NCBI GenBank assembly: GCA_025800345.1
Contig: JAOXSB010000063.1
Coordinates: forward strand, 1-33,085
Length of the DNA: 33,085 bases
DNA from: Mangrovicoccus sp.
GTDB lineage: Bacteria > Pseudomonadota > Alphaproteobacteria > Rhodobacterales > Rhodobacteraceae
Reading direction: 5' to 3'
Shown: piece by piece, positions 8,826-17,582 of the stretch
Numbering within the stretch: the stretch's first letter is position 1
How the letters are laid out: the number at the start of each line of letters is the position of its first letter
Notes under the pieces: model-generated
Seen by the model: only the letters and a program-made list of their open reading frames with translations
What the model was told of the DNA's origin: nothing
Databases searched by the model: none
Translations under genes and position numbers: made by a program

Positions 8826-9608
8826 TTAATTCGGGTCGTCGTCTTTGAAGGTTCGCGTGCCCGAAATCATCGTCGAGACCATGCTTTGGCGAGACATGAT
8901 ATCTTCGCGGATCGCCGCATAGATATGGATGATGATAAAGATCACGATGGCCCACATGCCCAAATGGTGGATCTGATGCATCATCTGGCTGCCTCCGACC
9001 AAATCCAAAAGCGGGCCAAAGATCCGGTCAATCAGGCTGCCCCGGCCCACCCCTTCGGAGTAAAGCGCAAAGCCGGTGAGGATCATGAAGCTCATGCCCA
9101 CGGTCATGAAAAAGAACATGGCGATCTGAGCCAGCGGGTTATGGCCCACATATTTCTTGGGCCGCTTTTTCAAGAACGCATACCATTTGGCTTCATCCCA
9201 AACCTCCGACCACCATTTCCGGTTCAACAGCGGCAGGCGGAAGAGCTGTCTGGAATGGGAATTGCCCACGAAGGACCAATAGATCCGTCCGAAAAATCCA
9301 ACGGTCATGATCATACCCGCTGCAAAATGGGCAAAGCGGATATAGCCAAAGAAGAACTGATGCGTGGCCTCGGCGGCTTCAAGCGATGGCGGCGGGGAGC
9401 CAATCAAATAGCCGGTCATGCACAGCACCAAGATGGCCGCAGCATTGATCCAATGCCAAAGCCGCACGGGCACTTCATAAACATAGACCGAACTGTTGCG
9501 GGTCAGCGTCGCCATATCTTCGGCGGTGCTGTCGCCGGTCAGGGCTGCGGCGGCTGCCGGGCGGCCCAGGGCCTGCCCCTGGCCGGGATCGGTGCTTTCG
9601 GCGGTCAT
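8826..9608 (-). CDS. hupC: HupC, b-type cytochrome anchoring the uptake hydrogenase
   Basis: HupC is the di-heme cytochrome b561-type membrane subunit that takes electrons from HupS and passes them to the quinone pool. The 260-residue protein has four hydrophobic segments at roughly residues 50-70, 90-112, 160-185 and 215-238. Histidines expected as heme ligands stand in VPVRLWHWINAA, RFAHFAAGM and MMHQIHHLGMW...IIIHIY. It has an unusually long N-terminal extension (about 40 residues, Ala/Gly-rich) before the YVYEVPVRLWHW start of the family. The ATG at 9608 overlaps the stop of the small upstream gene as ATGA, which supports the long form; an internal ATG at 9515 would give a protein of usual length. 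A terminator follows. Confidence 0.95.
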   Translation of the reverse strand: MTAESTDPGQGQALGRPAAAAALTGDSTAEDMATLTRNSSVYVYEVPVRLWHWINAAAILVLCMTGYLIGSPPPSLEAAEATHQFFFGYIRFAHFAAGMIMTVGFFGRIYWSFVGNSHSRQLFRLPLLNRKWWSEVWDEAKWYAFLKKRPKKYVGHNPLAQIAMFFFMTVGMSFMILTGFALYSEGVGRGSLIDRIFGPLLDLVGGSQMMHQIHHLGMWAIVIFIIIHIYAAIREDIMSRQSMVSTMISGTRTFKDDDPN

Positions 9609-9778
9609 GACCGCCCCCGATAGATCAAGGCCAGCCCCCCAGCGACCAAGACCCCTAGCGCCAGATAGGGCAGCCCATGCGACAGCTCATGCGCGGCTTG
9701 GGGAAGCGGGGCATGCCCCCCATGGGCCAGAGCCGCAGCAGGAAGAAAAGCGGCGAGCGCGGTCAATAACGGTTTCAT
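9605..9778 (-). CDS. Small histidine-rich membrane protein between hupL and hupC, unknown function
   Basis: This gene encodes 57 residues. An N-terminal hydrophobic stretch (MKPLLTALAAFLPAAALA) reads as a signal peptide ending in ALA. A short histidine-rich periplasmic piece follows (HGGHAPLPQAAHELSHG, five His), then one membrane segment (LPYLALGVLVAGGLALIY) and a basic RGRS end. The gene looks real: it has the strong ribosome site AAGGAGGAG seven bases before its ATG, starts 14 bases after hupL and overlaps hupC as ATGA. The signal peptide followed by HGGH recalls the start of the HupE nickel permease, but the protein is far too short to be one. It may bind metal or help assemble HupC. I do not recognise a named family. 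Confidence 0.75.
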   Translation of the reverse strand: MKPLLTALAAFLPAAALAHGGHAPLPQAAHELSHGLPYLALGVLVAGGLALIYRGRS

Positions 9779-9792
9779 TCCGGGTCTCCTCC

Positions 9793-11586
9793 TTAACGCA
9801 CTTTGACAGTGGTCAGCTCTTCGCCCTCCGGCGACATCACATGGGTGGAACAGGCCAAGCAGGGATCGAAACTGTGCAAGGTGCGCAGGATCTCCACCGG
9901 CTCTTCGGGGCGCTCCATTTTGGTGTTCAGCAAACTGGCCTCGAAGGCGCCGATATTGCCCTGGCTGTCCCGAGGCGAGCCGTTCCACGTGGTGGGCACC
10001 ACGCACTGATAATTCTCGATCCGCCCGTCTTTGATCTTGACCCAATGACCGAGCGCGCCGCGGGGGGCTTCGGTCATGCCCACGCCTTTGGCCTCTTTCG
10101 GCCAGGTGCTTGGATCCCATTTGGCCACATTGGCGGTGCTCTCATCACCATTGCGGATATTGGCCACGAGCTTGTCGAAGAAATGTTTCTGCAACCGGCC
10201 ACAATATTCCGATTCAAGCGCCCGCGCCGCAGTTCGGCCCAAGGTAGAAAACAACGCCTCGGTAGGTAGATCCATAGTGCGCAACAAGCCACTCACCTGA
10301 CTGGTGATGTCTTCATGGCCCTGGGCATAGCCAATGATGTAGCGCGCCAGCGGCCCCACCTCCATGGCATGGCCGCGCCAGCGCGGCGCTTTGATCCATG
10401 AATATTTCGCCCCTTCATCGATCTGTTTGATATTGGTGCGCGTGCCTTTGAGATTGGGTCCAAGCTCAAATTTCGCATCCGTCACCCCATCCCAAGGATG
10501 CAGCCCTTTGCCTGGCTCGCCATAATCATACCAAGAGTGATCGACAAATTCCTGAACCTGCTCGGGATCGCGCACATCCACATCATGCACTTCGTTCAGA
10601 TTGCCATTGATGATGGCCCCGCGCGGCAAATGCAGCTGCTCGGGCGAGAAATCATTGGGGTGCTCGGGAATATCCCCATAGGCCAGACAGGCCTGAGACG
10701 AGAGCCCGCCGCCATAGAGCCAGTTTTTGTAGAACCCGCCAATGGCCACCACATCGGGCAGATAGACGTTTTTGTTGAACTCGATACATTTATCGATGAT
10801 CGAGCTGACCATATTCAGCGAGACCATATTGATCGCGCCCACAGCCCCGGTGGAATGCATATTGATCGGGCAAGGCACGCCGCCCACCAGCCAATTGGGA
10901 TGGGGGTTCTTGCCGCCAAAGATCGTGTGGATTTTGACGATCTCTTTTTGCAGATCCAGCGCTTCGAGATAATGGGTCGTGGCCATCAGATCCGCTTCGG
11001 GCGGCAAGATATAGGCCGGGTTGTCCCAATAACCGTTCTTAAACAGGCCAAGCTGGCCGCTTTCCACAAATTGCTTCAGGCGGTTTTGCACATCGCGGAA
11101 ATAACCCGGTGAAGACAGCGGATGCGATGGGCTGACCGCTTGTTGCAGCTCGGATGTGGCTTTGGGATCGGCACGCAAGGCGTTGATCGGGTTCACCCAA
11201 TCCAGCGCATGCAGATGATAGAAATGCACGATATGGTCGTGGATTTGCAGGTTGAGCTGCATGATATTGCGGATCGAATTGGCATTGTCCGGGATTTCAA
11301 TGCCCAGAGCATCTTCAACCGCGCGCACAGAGGTCAGCGCATGGGTGCCAGTGCAGACCCCGCAAATGCGTTCGGTAAAAGCCCAAGCATCCCGCGGGTC
11401 GCGGCCTTTCAAGATCACCTCAAGCCCGCGCCACATGGTGCCGGTAGAGACCGCGTTGCGGATAATGCCTTGCTCATCCACATTCACTTCGCAGCGCATA
11501 TGGCCTTCGATACGGGTGACGGGATCAACGACAATGCGCTGGCCGCTATCGTCAAGCTCAAAGCCATTGGGCGTTTGCACAACCAT
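9793..11586 (-). CDS. hupL: HupL, uptake [NiFe]-hydrogenase large subunit
   Basis: HupL carries the NiFe active site that oxidises H2. The 597-residue precursor has the N-terminal ligand motif RICGVC (C75, C78) and the C-terminal motif DPCLACSTH (C576, C579, H582). After H582 follows a 15-residue tail ([15 protein letters not shown]) that HupD is expected to remove. Val77, inside CGVC, and the HFYHL segment are the gas-channel residues of a normal catalytic enzyme; HupV differs at both. The protein has no signal peptide and is exported bound to HupS. The start has a GAGGAGG ribosome site and lies 2 bases after the hupS stop. The group 1d type is inferred from HupS. Confidence 0.98.
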   Translation of the reverse strand: MVVQTPNGFELDDSGQRIVVDPVTRIEGHMRCEVNVDEQGIIRNAVSTGTMWRGLEVILKGRDPRDAWAFTERICGVCTGTHALTSVRAVEDALGIEIPDNANSIRNIMQLNLQIHDHIVHFYHLHALDWVNPINALRADPKATSELQQAVSPSHPLSSPGYFRDVQNRLKQFVESGQLGLFKNGYWDNPAYILPPEADLMATTHYLEALDLQKEIVKIHTIFGGKNPHPNWLVGGVPCPINMHSTGAVGAINMVSLNMVSSIIDKCIEFNKNVYLPDVVAIGGFYKNWLYGGGLSSQACLAYGDIPEHPNDFSPEQLHLPRGAIINGNLNEVHDVDVRDPEQVQEFVDHSWYDYGEPGKGLHPWDGVTDAKFELGPNLKGTRTNIKQIDEGAKYSWIKAPRWRGHAMEVGPLARYIIGYAQGHEDITSQVSGLLRTMDLPTEALFSTLGRTAARALESEYCGRLQKHFFDKLVANIRNGDESTANVAKWDPSTWPKEAKGVGMTEAPRGALGHWVKIKDGRIENYQCVVPTTWNGSPRDSQGNIGAFEASLLNTKMERPEEPVEILRTLHSFDPCLACSTHVMSPEGEELTTVKVR

Positions 11587-11588
11587 GA

Positions 11589-12689
11589 TCAGGCCTCCTC
11601 ATTCTGGGATGTGGATGATTTTTGCGCTTTGTGCTGCGCGGATTTCAGCGCCGAGACCGCCGCATGCACTGCTACAGCGCCGCCCACCACGCCCGCGGCG
11701 GCCATGCCGATTTGATCTGCGTTCCGCTCGACCCCGAATTGGGTCAGATCCGTGACGCGATCATAGAACGTGCCGTGATCCCAGAACCCATCTTCGGAAC
11801 AGCCGATACAGCCATGGCCCGATTGGATTGGGAAGCTGAGCCCTTCATTCCAGCGGATGGTGGAACAGGCATTATAGGTGGTCGGGCCTTTGCAGCCCAT
11901 TTTGTAGAGGCAGTAGCCTTTGCGGGCATTGTCATCGTCCCATTTCTCGACGAATTGGCCAGCATCGAAATGGGGGCGACGATAGCATTTGTCGTGAATG
12001 CGCTGGCCATAGAACATGGCCGGGCGGCCCTGGCGATCAAGCTCGGGCAGCCGGTCAAAGGTGAGCATATAGGTGATCACCCCGGTCATAACCTCGGCAA
12101 TAGGCGGGCAGCCGGGCACTTTGATAATCGGCTTATCAGTGATGACCTTATGCACCGGGGTGGCTTGGGTCGGGTTGGGTTTGGCCGCTTGCACACAGCC
12201 ATAAGAGGCGCAGGCCCCCCAAGAAATCACCGCTTTGGCATCTTTGGCCGCCATTTTCAGCTTTTCCACAAAGGGTTTGCCGCCGGAAATGCAGAACATC
12301 CCATCCTCATTCAGGGGCGGGTTGCCCTCCACTGCCAGGATGTAATTGCCCTTATAGCGCTCAATCGTGTCCATCATCGCCGCTTCGGCCGCATGACCAG
12401 CCGCAGCCATCAGCGTGTCGTCATAATCCAGCGAGATCATCGACAAGACCACATCCTTTGCCAAAGGATGGGCCGAACGGATGAAGCTTTCCGAGCAGCA
12501 GGTGCATTCCAGACCATGGACCCAGATCACCGGGGTGCGCGGTTTGGTTTCCATGGCATGGGCGATTTTGGGCACAAGGGCCGGGCCCAACCCAAGGGCG
12601 CTCGCCGTCAAAGCGCAGTATTTCATAAAGCTGCGCCGGGTGATCCCCTGGCTTCGCATCACGTCGTAAAAGGTTTCGATCTGTGCCAA
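11589..12689 (-). CDS. hupS: HupS, uptake [NiFe]-hydrogenase small subunit, six-cysteine O2-tolerant type
   Basis: HupS relays electrons from the NiFe site through three iron-sulfur clusters to HupC. A Tat signal (TRRSFMKYC) ends at IAHA before METKPRTP. In mature numbering cysteines fall at 17, 19, 20, 115, 120 and 149. C19 (ECTCC) and C120 (YGCVQ) are the two extra cysteines that make the [4Fe-3S] proximal cluster of O2-tolerant hydrogenases. The medial and distal cluster ligands lie in the [11 protein letters not shown] to [12 protein letters not shown] part, and a C-terminal hydrophobic helix (about 315-335) anchors the protein. Three starts are possible: ATG 12707 (no ribosome site), ATG 12695 (directly touching GGAGGAG) and TTG 12689 (six bases after it). 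I chose TTG because spacing and the family's IETFYDVMR opening agree. Confidence 0.97.
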   Translation of the reverse strand: MAQIETFYDVMRSQGITRRSFMKYCALTASALGLGPALVPKIAHAMETKPRTPVIWVHGLECTCCSESFIRSAHPLAKDVVLSMISLDYDDTLMAAAGHAAEAAMMDTIERYKGNYILAVEGNPPLNEDGMFCISGGKPFVEKLKMAAKDAKAVISWGACASYGCVQAAKPNPTQATPVHKVITDKPIIKVPGCPPIAEVMTGVITYMLTFDRLPELDRQGRPAMFYGQRIHDKCYRRPHFDAGQFVEKWDDDNARKGYCLYKMGCKGPTTYNACSTIRWNEGLSFPIQSGHGCIGCSEDGFWDHGTFYDRVTDLTQFGVERNADQIGMAAAGVVGGAVAVHAAVSALKSAQHKAQKSSTSQNEEA

Positions 12690-12695
12690 GTCCAT

Positions 12696-12702
12696 CTCCT
12701 CC
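12696..12702 (-). promoter_or_regulatory. Ribosome binding site deciding the hupS start
   Basis: GGAGGAG is the only strong Shine-Dalgarno sequence near the hupS 5' end. It is six bases before a TTG and zero bases before an ATG, so it favours initiation at the TTG (12689). The ATG at 12707 would place it inside the coding region. Confidence 0.55.
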
Positions 12703-12731
12703 GCCATCGGGGGCTGGCCTGAGCTCAGAGC

Positions 12732-12837
12732 GCTATAAAGGCCTCCCCAGGCTTTGATGCCGGGGCGGGCGCGAAAAGAGTGAAAAAAACACGCCGCAGC
12801 ATAAACTTCGAAATTATGATTTTATATCAAGGAACTG
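12732..12837 (-). promoter_or_regulatory. Candidate hupSL promoter region with -10 element and IHF-like site
   Basis: The 224-base gap between hypF and hupS holds a possible -10 (TATAGC, 12737-12732) without a recognisable -35, as expected for an activator-dependent promoter. The start of transcription would be near 12725. About 100 bases upstream an AT-rich block (12801-12830) contains TATCAA-GGAA-CTG (12825-12837, plus-strand reading), one base off the IHF consensus. IHF and HupR are known to act at the R. capsulatus hupSL promoter. I found no TTG-N5-CAA HupR site here. GTTACC is repeated at 12882 and 12913, and a CTGAGCTCAG palindrome lies at 12719-12728. Confidence 0.4.
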
Positions 12838-12913
12838 GCGGCGATTGGGCGCGATCTTATGCACTCCCAGTCGGTCGGCGGGTTACCAGGGGGCTTGGGG
12901 CGTGATTGGCAAG

Positions 12914-15163
12914 TTACCGTCGGGGCTGGACGCGCGCGGCGGCAATCAATGCTTGGCCCAGGGCCAGACCACCATCATTGGCGGGCACATGCCGATGGAT
13001 CATTACGGGCACATCCCCAAGCGCTTTGAGGGTCAGATCCAAAAGCAAAGCGCTTTGAAAACACCCGCCTGACAGCGCCACGGCCCTTGCCTGTCCGTTT
13101 TCGAGCAAAGCCCGCGCAGGTTTGGCAAAGACACCGGCCAGCCATGCATGAAACCGCATCGCCATCTCGCTGGGCGGGCGGTGCTCTGCCAGGTCTTGGG
13201 CCAAAGCCTGCAAAAGCGGGGTTGGATCGATCTCGCCCGGCGCGCTCGCCTCTGGCATCGGATATGGCCTGTGACGGAGCGCCGCCGGAGCCTGCATCGC
13301 CAGGCTTTCCAGCGCCATGGCCGCCTCGCCCTCATAGCTTTGCGGCCCGTCATGAGCCCCGATGAGTGCGGCCACCGCATCAAAGAGCCGTCCAGCCGAG
13401 GAGGACAGCGGCGCATTGATCCCTTTGCGCGCCGCTTGGCGCAGCAGATCCCGCGGCGCATCAGTGAAAAGCTTATCGGCCAAGGCCCTAAGCCCGGCCT
13501 GGTCAAGCTGGGCCAGTGCATTGCGCCAGGGCTCGCGATTGGCCCCGTCCCCGCCCAAAAGCGGTGCCGGGCGCAGCCAACTTGATCGGGCAAAGCTGTC
13601 ATAATCGCCCAAAAGCAGCTCGCCGCCCCAGATTGTGCCATCGGCCCCCAGCCCAAGACCGTCGCAGATAATTCCGGCCACCGCGCCCCCATCCCGAGGC
13701 CAGCGGTTTTCGCCCAAACAGGCAGCCAAATGGGCATGGTGATGCTGGATCTCATGGGCACGGCCTTGGGCGCGCTGCTGGGCATATTGCGATGAGCGAT
13801 AGCCCCGATGCAGGTCACAGGCGAAAACCGTTGGGCTATGCTCGAAAAGCGCCTGGTAATCCTGGTCGGCTTTGATGAACGCGTCCCAGGTCAGAGCTTC
13901 GTCCAAATCACCCAAGTGATGGGAAAGCAGCGCTTGGCCGTGTTTGATCAAGCAGATCGCGGATTTCAGATGTGCCCCATAGGCCAGCACTTGCGGGGCG
14001 GTTTCAAAGCCGGGGGGCAATGGCATTGTGTCCGGCACCAGGCCCCGCGCCCGGCGCAGCACCATGGGCCCGTGATCGGTGATCTGCAGCACGCTGTCAT
14101 CAAGACGTCGGGCGATTTCGCGATCATGATCCAAAAACCCATCCGCGATACTGGCAAGATCGCGGCGCGCCTCATCATTGGCGATCACTTGCGGCGCGCC
14201 AGAAAGATTGCCCGAGGTCATCACCAAAGGGCGGCGGATCTGATGCAGCAGCAAATGATGCAAAGGCGTATAAGGCAGCATCCAGCCCAGCTTGCGCTGC
14301 TTTGGAGCCAAGCTTTCCGGCAATGGCGCGGTTTGTTGCAGCAAAACAATCGGGGCCGCTGGGCTGCGCAGCGCTGCTGCCTCTGCGGGGCTCGGGTCGG
14401 CATAGGTGGTGATATCCTCCCAGCGTCCCATCAGCGCTAAGGGTTTGGCCAGGCGGTTTTTGCGCGCGCGCAATGTGGCAATGGCTTTTGGATTGCTCGC
14501 ATCGCAGCACAGGTGAAACCCGCCCAAGCCCTTGATCGCAAGGATATCGCCCGCCGCGATGCGCTGTGCAGCTTTCGCGATGGGATCGCTTGGGTCATCA
14601 TCCAGCGCTAGGCGTGGGCCACAGCGGGCACAAGCAATGGGCTGGGCATGAAAGCGGCGATCTGCGGGGTTTGCATATTCCGCCGCGCAGTCGGGGCACA
14701 TCTCAAACGCGGCCATGGTGGTGCGGGCGCGATCATAGGGCAGAGCCTTCAAAATCGTGAAACGCGGCCCACAATGGGTGCAATTGGTAAATGCATAGCC
14801 CTGCCGCCGGGGATCTTCCCCTTGAATATCGGCCAGGCATTCGGGGCAGCTCGCCGCATCAGGGGTGACACGGGTTTGCGCGCCGCTGCCTTGGCTGGCG
14901 GTGATCTCAAACCCCTCTGGCAGGGCGGCAAAGCCATGGGGCTGGCTTTCCACCGCATCGATCCGGGCCAGCGGCGGGGCATCGGATCGAAGCGCCTTCA
15001 AGAAAGCTTCAAGCGCGGGGCCATAGGCCAGGATCAACACGCCTTTGGGATCATTGCGCACCTCGCCACGGATCTGGTGCCGCTGGGCCAATTGCCAAAC
15101 AAAGGGGCGATAGCCCACGCCTTGAACCTGGCCGCGAATGCGAATGCGCAGACCTTGGCTCAA
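12914..15163 (-). CDS. hypF: HypF, carbamoyltransferase for cyanide-ligand synthesis
   Basis: HypF makes carbamoyl-AMP from carbamoyl phosphate and transfers the carbamoyl group to HypE, the first step of CN ligand synthesis. The domains in order are: acylphosphatase (1-90, RGQVQGVGYRPF); a two-zinc finger region (CPEC...CTHCGPRF and CPDC...CARCGPRL, about 105-190); a YrdC-like domain (about 200-380, ending in LRRARGLVP); and a Kae1/TobZ-like domain (HHHAHLAACLGEN, CDGLGLGADGTIWGGE, LSGGCFQSALL, VPANDGGLALGQ). The length of about 749 is normal. No ATG fits the start. A TTG at 15163 overlaps the hupV stop as TTGA and begins right before the acylphosphatase domain; an upstream TTG at 15184 is the alternative. 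It ends 224 bases before hupS. Confidence 0.96.
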   Translation of the reverse strand: MSQGLRIRIRGQVQGVGYRPFVWQLAQRHQIRGEVRNDPKGVLILAYGPALEAFLKALRSDAPPLARIDAVESQPHGFAALPEGFEITASQGSGAQTRVTPDAASCPECLADIQGEDPRRQGYAFTNCTHCGPRFTILKALPYDRARTTMAAFEMCPDCAAEYANPADRRFHAQPIACARCGPRLALDDDPSDPIAKAAQRIAAGDILAIKGLGGFHLCCDASNPKAIATLRARKNRLAKPLALMGRWEDITTYADPSPAEAAALRSPAAPIVLLQQTAPLPESLAPKQRKLGWMLPYTPLHHLLLHQIRRPLVMTSGNLSGAPQVIANDEARRDLASIADGFLDHDREIARRLDDSVLQITDHGPMVLRRARGLVPDTMPLPPGFETAPQVLAYGAHLKSAICLIKHGQALLSHHLGDLDEALTWDAFIKADQDYQALFEHSPTVFACDLHRGYRSSQYAQQRAQGRAHEIQHHHAHLAACLGENRWPRDGGAVAGIICDGLGLGADGTIWGGELLLGDYDSFARSSWLRPAPLLGGDGANREPWRNALAQLDQAGLRALADKLFTDAPRDLLRQAARKGINAPLSSSAGRLFDAVAALIGAHDGPQSYEGEAAMALESLAMQAPAALRHRPYPMPEASAPGEIDPTPLLQALAQDLAEHRPPSEMAMRFHAWLAGVFAKPARALLENGQARAVALSGGCFQSALLLDLTLKALGDVPVMIHRHVPANDGGLALGQALIAAARVQPRR

Positions 15164-16593
15164 TGGACCGTACACACCATGCAAGGATCAAAGCTGCGCA
15201 CGATATGTTGCACGGTTAGCGGCGTGTCTTCGCCCGCGCCCACCGGAGCGCCCACCAGCGCGGCTTCCACCGGGCCAGGGCAGCCGCTTTCATCGCGCGG
15301 GCTGAAATTCCACGTGGTGGGCGCGATGATCTGATAGGCAGAGATTTTCCCCTCGCGCAGGCTGATCCAATGGCCCAAGGCGCCCCGCGCTGCCTCTACC
15401 AGCCCTTCGCCGCTGCCGGTTTTGGGCAATTGGATCTCTTGGATAAAGCGCTCCTCGGGTTTCAGCGCAGCCACCCAGCTTTCGAGCAAGATCTGCGTGC
15501 GCGCCACTTCAAGCAAACGTCCAGCCACCCGGGCAAAGACCGACGCGCCTTGCTGCGCCAGATCCAAAGCGGCGGGATGGCCATCGATGATCTGGCGGGC
15601 CAATGCCCCGGTTTCATAGCTTTGCCCGTTCAACCGAGGGGCTTTGCACCAGCTATAGGCCGGGGCTTTCATATCCTCATCAGGATGCGTGGCCCCTTGG
15701 GCCGGATGGGCCGCAGCCCCATGCATCCAAGCATGGGAAAGATCCTCGCGGATTGCCGCGCTATTGACCGGCGCAGATGCCCCACCTTGCCAAATCCCCG
15801 GCGCAAACGCCCGGCTGTCCGCCAAAGGGTAAGCGCCAAAAGACAGATAGCGCCCGGGCCCCGGGCCCATGGCGCTCAGATCCAGATCGGCGGCGATCTC
15901 CATAAACAGCCCCGCATCGCCGCGGGACCAGTCGCGCAAGGCTTGAGCGCTGCTGAGCTCGGCAAATGCCTCCACCGGCGCGCCAAATAGCGTTGTTTCA
16001 AGATAGCGGCGAAAAGCGCTGAGCGTGCTGGCCATGCGGATACGGTCGCGCGCTGAGGGGGCACGGGTGACGCCGCCGGGCTGAATGGCCAAAGTATGGG
16101 GCCATTTCCCCCCCAGCAGCCCGACAATATGCAAGATCTCCGCCCGGGCTTCGACACAGGCGCGGATGGCCGAACCTTCCATCGCCGTAAACCGCGCTTG
16201 GGCGCGGTCATGCCAGGAGCGGCCATGATAGGCGGGACGGGCGAAATCGGCGCAAAAGAACAGATTAAAATGGGTCAGGTGATCGCACATGTTTTCGACC
16301 CCATGCAGGATCGCGCTGGCCAGAGCCCCTTGGGACGTTTGCCCCTGCCCGGCGATCTGTCCAAGGGCGCGGGCGGCAGCGGCGGATTGGCTGATCGAGC
16401 AAATCCCGCAAATCCGTGGGGTGATGGTCAGGGCATCCATGGGATCTTTGCCCAGCATCATCATTTCGAAACCACGAAACAGCGGCGCATTGGCATAGGC
16501 GGCGGCCACATGCCCATCGGCGATCTCCAAGCGGATCTCCAGATCCCCTTCCACGCGGTTAAAAGGGCCGACAATCAAAGAGCGTTTCGTCAA
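15160..16593 (-). CDS. hupV: HupV, regulatory (H2-sensing) hydrogenase large subunit
   Basis: HupV is the NiFe-site subunit of the cytoplasmic H2 sensor, the counterpart of HoxC in Ralstonia. The 477-residue protein has RICGIC (C62, C65) and DPCMVCTVH as its very last residues. It has no cleavable tail, so no protease step is needed. Two residues that line the gas channel are the bulky ones of sensors: Ile64 in CGIC where HupL has Val, and Phe in THFNLFF where HupL has Leu in HFYHL. This is known to narrow the channel and keep O2 out in regulatory hydrogenases. The start is a TTG overlapping the hupU stop as TTGA; MTKRSLIVGPFNRVEGD fits the family opening. Confidence 0.96.
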   Translation of the reverse strand: MTKRSLIVGPFNRVEGDLEIRLEIADGHVAAAYANAPLFRGFEMMMLGKDPMDALTITPRICGICSISQSAAAARALGQIAGQGQTSQGALASAILHGVENMCDHLTHFNLFFCADFARPAYHGRSWHDRAQARFTAMEGSAIRACVEARAEILHIVGLLGGKWPHTLAIQPGGVTRAPSARDRIRMASTLSAFRRYLETTLFGAPVEAFAELSSAQALRDWSRGDAGLFMEIAADLDLSAMGPGPGRYLSFGAYPLADSRAFAPGIWQGGASAPVNSAAIREDLSHAWMHGAAAHPAQGATHPDEDMKAPAYSWCKAPRLNGQSYETGALARQIIDGHPAALDLAQQGASVFARVAGRLLEVARTQILLESWVAALKPEERFIQEIQLPKTGSGEGLVEAARGALGHWISLREGKISAYQIIAPTTWNFSPRDESGCPGPVEAALVGAPVGAGEDTPLTVQHIVRSFDPCMVCTVH

Positions 16594-17582
16594 GATTTGG
16601 GATTCCGAATGCTGGGCGTGATCTCAATCCGGTCCGCCACAGCATTTTCCGAAAGACGTTTGGGCGTGGCGGCTTTGGACAGCGAGGCCAAAGCCATGAA
16701 CCATGCTTTGGGCATATCCGAGGGCAGCCCAATGGGGATGCCGGCAAATTTCGGTGTTTGGGAAAACGGGTGCTGGGGCTCTTCAAATTCCGGGGCGGTG
16801 CAATTGATGCAAGCATAGCCCGCCCGAGTGCAGGAGCTGCCGCCATTCCAACCGCGGATATTGCAATCGCCCACAGCCTGGGTGCCCACACAGCCAAGAT
16901 GTTCCATCATACAGCCAAGTTGCCCATGCTGTTCAGCGCTGGCTTTATATTCATAGAACTCGTTTTTCGGGCAGGCGTGATGCACCAGGTTTTCCGCATA
17001 AAACAGCGGGCGCGCCAGCGCATCTAAGGCGCTCAGCGCCAGCTCTTCTGCCGCCAGCAGCAACAGGGTTTCGGTCACCCAATCGGGATGGGTTGGACAT
17101 CCGGCCACATTAATCACTGGCAAACCGCTGGCCGATCGAAACGCGGCCTCTAGGGCGCCGCCGGGATGCGCCCCATCATATTGCAGCCCAATAGCACCCG
17201 CCGGATTGCCCCCGGCAGAGGTCACCCCGCCAAAAGCGGCGCAACTGCCCACGGCAACCACATGTTTGGCCAATGGCGCGAGGCTTTGCACCCAATCCAG
17301 CATGGCCCGCCCGGTGCCCGAGAGGATCTGAAACTTGCCGCTGCCCCTTGGGCCCGTGAGGATCGAGCCTTCGACACAAAGAATATCCAAAGCAATTTCG
17401 CCTTGTTCGATCCCGGCCAGCAATTGGCGCACCTCGGCCCCGGTTTGCTCGGACAGGCTTGGATGCCAAAGAAACTCCAACCCAGCATCACCGAGCAGAT
17501 CAAAGAGGTTCGGGGTTTGCGTACATAGCAGCGACATGGTGCAGCCGCCACAGCCCGCCGATTGCAACCATAAGATATTCAT
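16590..17582 (-). CDS. hupU: HupU, regulatory hydrogenase small subunit
   Basis: HupU is the iron-sulfur subunit of the H2 sensor. The 330-residue protein starts MNILWLQSAGCGGCTMSL with no Tat signal, so it stays in the cytoplasm. The proximal cluster has the plain four-cysteine pattern: CGGC, GSCAAFGG and GCPTHPDW, without the two extra cysteines seen in HupS. Ligands for the other clusters are in HHACPKNEFY, LGCMMEHLGC and CTRAGYACINC. After about residue 270 a C-terminal extension follows; in Ralstonia HoxB such an extension is needed to form the complex with the kinase. The gene overlaps hupT and hupV by four bases each (ATGA, TTGA). Confidence 0.96.
   Translation of the reverse strand: MNILWLQSAGCGGCTMSLLCTQTPNLFDLLGDAGLEFLWHPSLSEQTGAEVRQLLAGIEQGEIALDILCVEGSILTGPRGSGKFQILSGTGRAMLDWVQSLAPLAKHVVAVGSCAAFGGVTSAGGNPAGAIGLQYDGAHPGGALEAAFRSASGLPVINVAGCPTHPDWVTETLLLLAAEELALSALDALARPLFYAENLVHHACPKNEFYEYKASAEQHGQLGCMMEHLGCVGTQAVGDCNIRGWNGGSSCTRAGYACINCTAPEFEEPQHPFSQTPKFAGIPIGLPSDMPKAWFMALASLSKAATPKRLSENAVADRIEITPSIRNPKS

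Noticed and set aside
9605..9778. Small gene as a truncated HupE nickel permease
   Set aside because: Only the signal peptide and HGGH start are similar; there is one membrane segment and no HupE motif, and the gene has intact start and stop overlaps.
12690..12960. HupR binding site TTG-N5-CAA upstream of hupS
   Set aside because: All TTG triplets in this stretch were read and none is followed by CAA at the right distance.
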